64,000 nt of DNA, from positions 1 through 64,000 of the forward strand of contig CAKSWA010000004.1 in NCBI GenBank assembly GCA_934511165.1, read 5' to 3'. This stretch comes from an uncultured Oscillospiraceae bacterium (lineage in GTDB: Bacteria > Bacillota > Clostridia > Oscillospirales > Oscillospiraceae). Positions 60,666 to 64,000 of the stretch are shown piece after piece (the first letter of the stretch is position 1; every line of letters starts with the position of its first letter). The notes below the pieces were generated by a model. That model made no database searches, was not told where the DNA came from, and saw nothing but the letters and a program-made list of their open reading frames with translations. A program made the translations under genes and the position numbers.

Positions 60666-61945
60666 GCTTCCTCGCCCCCTTCCTTCGTCTCCTCGGGCAG
60701 GAGCTGGACGAGAAGCTTGCGGATGCGCCGATGGTCAATGGCTTCCACGGTCACCTTCAGCCGGTGCCATGTGAAGCTATCGCCCTGCGCAGGGATCATG
60801 TCGAACTGCTCATATACCCACTCGCCGACGGGCTTATGCTCCCAGTCGGTATCCTCGGGGTCATCGTAGCTGAGCTCATCGAAAAGGTCTTCCATATCCA
60901 TGTCGGCGCTGACCTCGTAGGTGTCGTCGCCGAGCGGACGGAATTCGACCTGCGCGACATCGTCCTCGTCCCAGATCTCGCCGACCAGCTCTTCAATGAT
61001 GTCCTCAACGGTCACGATGCCCATCGTGCCGCCGTAGTTGTCCGTGACAACGGCGAGAGAGATTTTCCGCCGGTTAAGTTCTTCCAGAAGCTCATCGATG
61101 GACGCACTCTGGTGCACGAAGCACGGGGCATCCAGCAGACTGCGAAGCTCCGGATATTCCCGCTCGCGCAGATATACGCGGACGTATTTGCGGATCTGCA
61201 GCACGCCGATGATATTATCGATGCTTCCCTCGTACACGGGCAGACGGCTGTGGCGCTGCTCGCGGATGAACGAGAGGATCTTCTCCGGCGGCGTGTTTAC
61301 ATCGAGCGCCGCAACGTCCACGCGCGGCGTGAACACGCGCTCGACCGTAACGTCGGCAAACTCCAGCGCCGAGTGGACGAGCTCCGCCCGCTCCTCGGGC
61401 AGTTCGCCCTCGTCGGTCATTGTTTCGATGATGTCGTAGAGCTCATCCTCGGTCACGGTGATCTCCGGCTCGCCCTTGGCGAGATTGGAAAAGAACTCAC
61501 CGATGTGCGAGAGCACCTTCGCCAGCGGCGCGAAAATGCGCATAAAAAAGCACAGGGACGGCGCCGTCGCAAGGGCGCACCGTTCACTGTAGCGCTTGGC
61601 GATGCTCTTGGGGAGCATCTCTCCGGCAAAAAACACCGCGATCGTGCACACGACCGTGCCAAGCGCCACCCAGCTCGCGCCCCAGGTGCGCGTAACAAGC
61701 ACCGTTGTGAGCGTAGCGGTGGAGATGTGGACGATATTCGTGCCGATGAGGATCGCGGAAATTGCGCGGTCAAAATTGTCCTGTACGTAAAGGGCCTTTT
61801 TCGCCTTCTGGTCGCCCTGATCGAGCCGCGTCTTGAGCCGGATGCGGCTGACGGACGTGGCGGCGGTCTCCGCTACGGCAAAATACGCCGCCATACAGAG
61901 GAAAAATACGATAGGTATCCAAGACAGCCAACTGTCGCCGTCCAT
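60662..61945 (-). CDS. CNNM/CorC-family transporter protein, copy 2
   Basis: A 427-residue paralogue of the next gene, with the same DUF21-CBS-CBS-CorC_HlyC order (FAVAETAATSVSR, FTPRVDVAALD, VVTDNYGGTMGIVTVEDIIEELVG). The adjacent tandem pair probably arose by duplication and may form a heteromeric complex; the family commonly dimerises. First gene of the operon. Confidence 0.92.
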   Translation of the reverse strand: MDGDSWLSWIPIVFFLCMAAYFAVAETAATSVSRIRLKTRLDQGDQKAKKALYVQDNFDRAISAILIGTNIVHISTATLTTVLVTRTWGASWVALGTVVCTIAVFFAGEMLPKSIAKRYSERCALATAPSLCFFMRIFAPLAKVLSHIGEFFSNLAKGEPEITVTEDELYDIIETMTDEGELPEERAELVHSALEFADVTVERVFTPRVDVAALDVNTPPEKILSFIREQRHSRLPVYEGSIDNIIGVLQIRKYVRVYLREREYPELRSLLDAPCFVHQSASIDELLEELNRRKISLAVVTDNYGGTMGIVTVEDIIEELVGEIWDEDDVAQVEFRPLGDDTYEVSADMDMEDLFDELSYDDPEDTDWEHKPVGEWVYEQFDMIPAQGDSFTWHRLKVTVEAIDHRRIRKLLVQLLPEETKEGGEEA

Positions 61946-62161
61946 TTGGGGTCATCACACTCCATTTTTATATAGTTATGACAGAATACCATATTGCGTG
62001 CCGCGCGTCAAGCGTCTGCCGGACACTCCCGCGCTTCTGTCCGGTATGTTAAGTCGGCGGCTCGAAGACGTTTCGCCACACAAAGCGATGTCGGCGCATT
62101 GCCGTTGCATTCCGCGCCGGACGCGGATATACTGAAAGAAAAATTTAAAGGCGGCGAGATC

Positions 62162-62704
62162 ATGTCCTTTGTCATCGTGCGGAACGACATAACGAAAATG
62201 CCCGTAGACGCCATTGTGAACGCGGCGGACGAAGCGCTGCTCGGCGGGGGCGGCGTGGACGGCTGCATCCACCGCGCCGCGGGGCCGGAGCTGCTGGAGG
62301 CATGCCGCGCGCTCCGCGGCTGCAAAACCGGCGAGGCGAAAATCACGAAAGGCTACCGCCTGCCCTGCAAATACGTGATCCACACGGTCGGCCCCGTGTG
62401 GCACGGCGGAACGCACGGCGAGCGGGAACAGCTGGTTTCCTGTTACCAGAAAAGTCTCGCGCTCGCGAAGGAGTACGGCTGCGAGAGCGTAGCATTCCCG
62501 GTCATCTCCGCCGGGGTATTCGGCTATCCGAAGGAGGAGGCGATGCGCGTCGCCGCCGGGACCATCCGCGCCTTTCTCGCGGAGAACGATATGACGGTGT
62601 ATCTCGTTGTTTTCAGCCGCCGGTCGCTGCAAATTGCGGAAGCGCTCTTTTCGGATATCGCCGAATACATCGACGACCGCTACGCAGACGAGCACGCTAT
62701 GTAA
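62162..62704 (+). CDS. Macrodomain protein (O-acetyl-ADP-ribose deacetylase-like)
   Basis: A 180-residue single macrodomain: [20 protein letters not shown] (ADP-ribose-binding loop 1), [12 protein letters not shown] (loop 2). This is the MacroD/YmdB pattern, hydrolysing O-acetyl-ADP-ribose or mono-ADP-ribose. I start at ATG 62162, where macrodomains begin; the open frame extends upstream to 61994 without a conserved protein pattern. No ADP-ribosyltransferase gene is seen nearby. Confidence 0.88.
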   Translation: MSFVIVRNDITKMPVDAIVNAADEALLGGGGVDGCIHRAAGPELLEACRALRGCKTGEAKITKGYRLPCKYVIHTVGPVWHGGTHGEREQLVSCYQKSLALAKEYGCESVAFPVISAGVFGYPKEEAMRVAAGTIRAFLAENDMTVYLVVFSRRSLQIAEALFSDIAEYIDDRYADEHAM

Positions 62705-62770
62705 CCATCGCGGCAGACCGCGCCCAAAACGTCTGCCGCGGGGTAAGTGTCCGATTGCGGACTATAATGC

Positions 62771-62798
62771 AACGAGAGTCCGTTCACGGACTCTCGTT
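62771..62798 (+). terminator. Terminator after the macrodomain gene
   Basis: AACGAGAGTCCGT pairs with ACGGACTCTCGTT (62771-62783 with 62786-62798), then TTTG. Confidence 0.65.
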
Positions 62799-62801
62799 TG
62801 A

Positions 62802-62833
62802 GAGCGTGTCAAAAATACTTTTTTGACACGCTC
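62802..62833. terminator. Second hairpin between convergent genes
   Basis: Perfect 14-bp stem (62802-62815 with 62820-62833), loop TACT, with A5/T5 inside the arms. Works in either orientation for the macrodomain or the dehydrogenase gene. Confidence 0.75.
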
Positions 62834-62837
62834 AAAC

Positions 62838-62861
62838 GTGGGCGGTCTTTCGACCGCCCAC
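62838..62861 (-). terminator. Third hairpin, downstream of the dehydrogenase gene
   Basis: Perfect 10-bp stem GTGGGCGGTC / GACCGCCCAC with a TTTC loop, 24 bases past the stop codon at 62885. Confidence 0.65.
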
Positions 62862-62884
62862 ATTTTCTATATTCGCAGAGGGGA

Positions 62885-63907
62885 TCAGCAGTAGTACTCC
62901 ATCGGGTAGGTGAGATACTCAACCGGCTCGAGCTGGTCGCAGGTGACGTATCCGGCAGGAGCGCGGAGCAGAGACGGAATGCGGTTGATAACCGTGGCGC
63001 AGGTGTGCTCAACGGTCGCGGGCTTCACGACATGGAACTCGGTCTTGGGCTCGCCGAAGATCTCCCAATCGCACATATCGCCGTCGCCCGGGCCATAGAC
63101 CTTGCCGATGGTCTCCTCTTCCACGGTGATACCCTGCATGGTCTCGATGGTGACGACCGCAGACATGCCGATGGCGTGGCCGGCCTTGATGTCCTTGCCG
63201 AGCGTTTCGCTGTAAATGTCCTTGTCGATGATGCAGGGGACATGCTTCTGGGAAATGCTCTTGATGGTGAGGCCGAGCTTGTTGCAGATGGCTTCGGAGG
63301 CGTTCCAGGCGTAGGACGGCTCAAAATCGGTCGGGTGAGCGATCTTCGCTTCAAACTCTTCCGGCGTCAGGTCGCAGCCGTGCGCCTCGGCGAGGGCGAT
63401 GCCGTACTCGTCGACGTTGTAGCTGTAAGCGCCCTTGATCTTCGTGATGTTGTGGCAGCCCGCCGCGACGAGGCCGACCATGTTGATCCAGAAGATATCC
63501 TGCATGCCGCTGCCGGTGATGGTGCAGCCGTTTTCCTTCGCGAGAGCGTCGAGCTTATTGATCATGGCCGCGGAGGTCGTCCAGGGGTAAATGGCCTCTT
63601 CGCAGGTCGTGATGACGTTGATGCCGCGGGTGACGCACTGCTCAATGGCTTCGTAAATGTCGCCGATGAAGCTGCGGGTCGTGATGATGGCGACATCCGC
63701 ATCGCACTCGTCGAGAACCTTCTCCGCATTATCGGAGATAATGACGCCCGTCTTGACGCCAAGCTCCGCCCAGTCGCCGATGTCCTGGCCGACAGACGCG
63801 CCGTGGCCGATGCCGCCGACGATCTGCGCGCCATGCTCATACGCATAGCGAAGAGTGTACTTGCTCATCTTTCCGCAACCATACTGCACGATCTTAATCT
63901 TATCCAT
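62885..63907 (-). CDS. ord: 2,4-diaminopentanoate dehydrogenase (Ord)
   Basis: A 340-residue NAD(P)-dependent dehydrogenase of the dihydrodipicolinate-reductase-like fold, starting [21 protein letters not shown] with a Rossmann GxGxxG variant. Its overall sequence fits clostridial Ord, which oxidises (2R,4S)-2,4-diaminopentanoate in ornithine fermentation. AGGAG lies eight bases before the ATG. The other ornithine genes (oraS, oraE, ortA/B) are not in the window, although they could lie to the right. Confidence 0.82.
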   Translation of the reverse strand: MDKIKIVQYGCGKMSKYTLRYAYEHGAQIVGGIGHGASVGQDIGDWAELGVKTGVIISDNAEKVLDECDADVAIITTRSFIGDIYEAIEQCVTRGINVITTCEEAIYPWTTSAAMINKLDALAKENGCTITGSGMQDIFWINMVGLVAAGCHNITKIKGAYSYNVDEYGIALAEAHGCDLTPEEFEAKIAHPTDFEPSYAWNASEAICNKLGLTIKSISQKHVPCIIDKDIYSETLGKDIKAGHAIGMSAVVTIETMQGITVEEETIGKVYGPGDGDMCDWEIFGEPKTEFHVVKPATVEHTCATVINRIPSLLRAPAGYVTCDQLEPVEYLTYPMEYYC

Positions 63908-63946
63908 TATAATAGCTCCTTTCTGTGCTATAAAATACTGTAATTG

Positions 63947-63977
63947 AGTATACAGTCTGTTGCAGGTAGAGAGTCAA
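63947..63977 (-). promoter_or_regulatory. Possible promoter of the diaminopentanoate dehydrogenase gene
   Basis: Minus-strand TTGACT (63977-63972) and TGTATACT with a 19-base spacer to TATACT (63952-63947); a second TTGACA lies at 63989-63984. The spacing is long, so the call is tentative. Confidence 0.5.
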
Positions 63978-64000
63978 GAGTTTTGTCAATTAATTTTTTG

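Noticed and set aside
59358..61975. Long plus-strand open frames opposite the CNNM/CorC genes and hflX
   Set aside because: Same cause: mirror frames of well-defined minus-strand genes.

Overview
This window looks like chromosome from a GC-rich (roughly 55-62%) gut-type Clostridia, most plausibly the Oscillospirales (Oscillibacter/Flavonifractor-like). The supporting signs are a CIRCE-controlled hrcA-grpE-dnaK-dnaJ operon, the low-GC-Gram-positive order rpmH-rnpA-yidD-yidC-jag, dnaG-rpoD, an L10-leader-controlled rplJL, a glycine riboswitch on an AGCS symporter, a clostridial 2,4-diaminopentanoate dehydrogenase, and palindromic repeats of a kind common in gut Clostridia. Genus-level placement is inference. 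I saw no rRNA, tRNA or CRISPR array.

Layout: 0.1-1.3 kb MalY/PatB lyase; 1.5-6.3 kb heat-shock operon on the minus strand behind two overlapping CIRCE operators; 6.5-7.9 kb a divergent CbbX/SpoVK-type AAA+ ATPase; 8.1-14.8 kb a polymorphic-toxin island; 14.9-18.0 kb jag-yidC-yidD-rnpA-rpmH; 18.2-18.5 kb a duplicated His-rich small protein; 18.7-21.1 kb queH-queT-sdaA; 21.2-23.4 kb dCMP deaminase and a polytopic membrane protein; 23.4-25.4 kb an AGCS symporter with a glycine-riboswitch leader interrupted by a MITE-like element; 25.5-29.0 kb a three-subunit xanthine-dehydrogenase-type enzyme; 29.2-30.8 kb HerA/DUF853 ATPase; 31-33.2 kb rplJ-rplL-rpsF-ssb-rpsR; 33.4-35.5 kb HAD hydrolase and a membrane-anchored unknown; 35.6-38.9 kb a minimal phage-like module (repressor, ImmA-like peptidase, small regulator, terminase small and large subunits); 38.9-41.5 kb LysR and aspartate ammonia-lyase; 41.5-51.5 kb an alpha-glucan uptake and hydrolysis locus (GH13, CUT1 ABC transporter, YesMN-like two-component system, oligo-1,6-glucosidase); 51.5-53.4 kb a voltage-gated K+ channel and a PNPOx-like protein; 53.4-59.4 kb rpoD-dnaG-dGTPase-yigZ-hflX; 59.4-62 kb two tandem CNNM/CorC proteins; 62.2-62.7 kb macrodomain protein; 62.9-63.9 kb 2,4-diaminopentanoate dehydrogenase.

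The most interesting part is 8.1-14.8 kb. A 971-residue protein ends in a YeeF-type DNA/RNA non-specific endonuclease domain and is followed by a YezG/DUF600-like immunity gene. Downstream lie a start-less second toxin tail (AHH-like nuclease motif) with its own overlapping candidate immunity gene, a truncated third toxin tail with a YezG-like gene, and a lone fourth immunity gene. A 176-bp block 97% identical between the full-length gene and the silent cassette offers a template for tail swapping, and the same 11-bp GC hairpin closes all four units. I read this as a toxin gene with a linked reservoir of silent tails. The second most interesting part is 35.6-38.9 kb, where a phage-type genetic switch with four copies of an 11-bp operator drives little more than a terminase.
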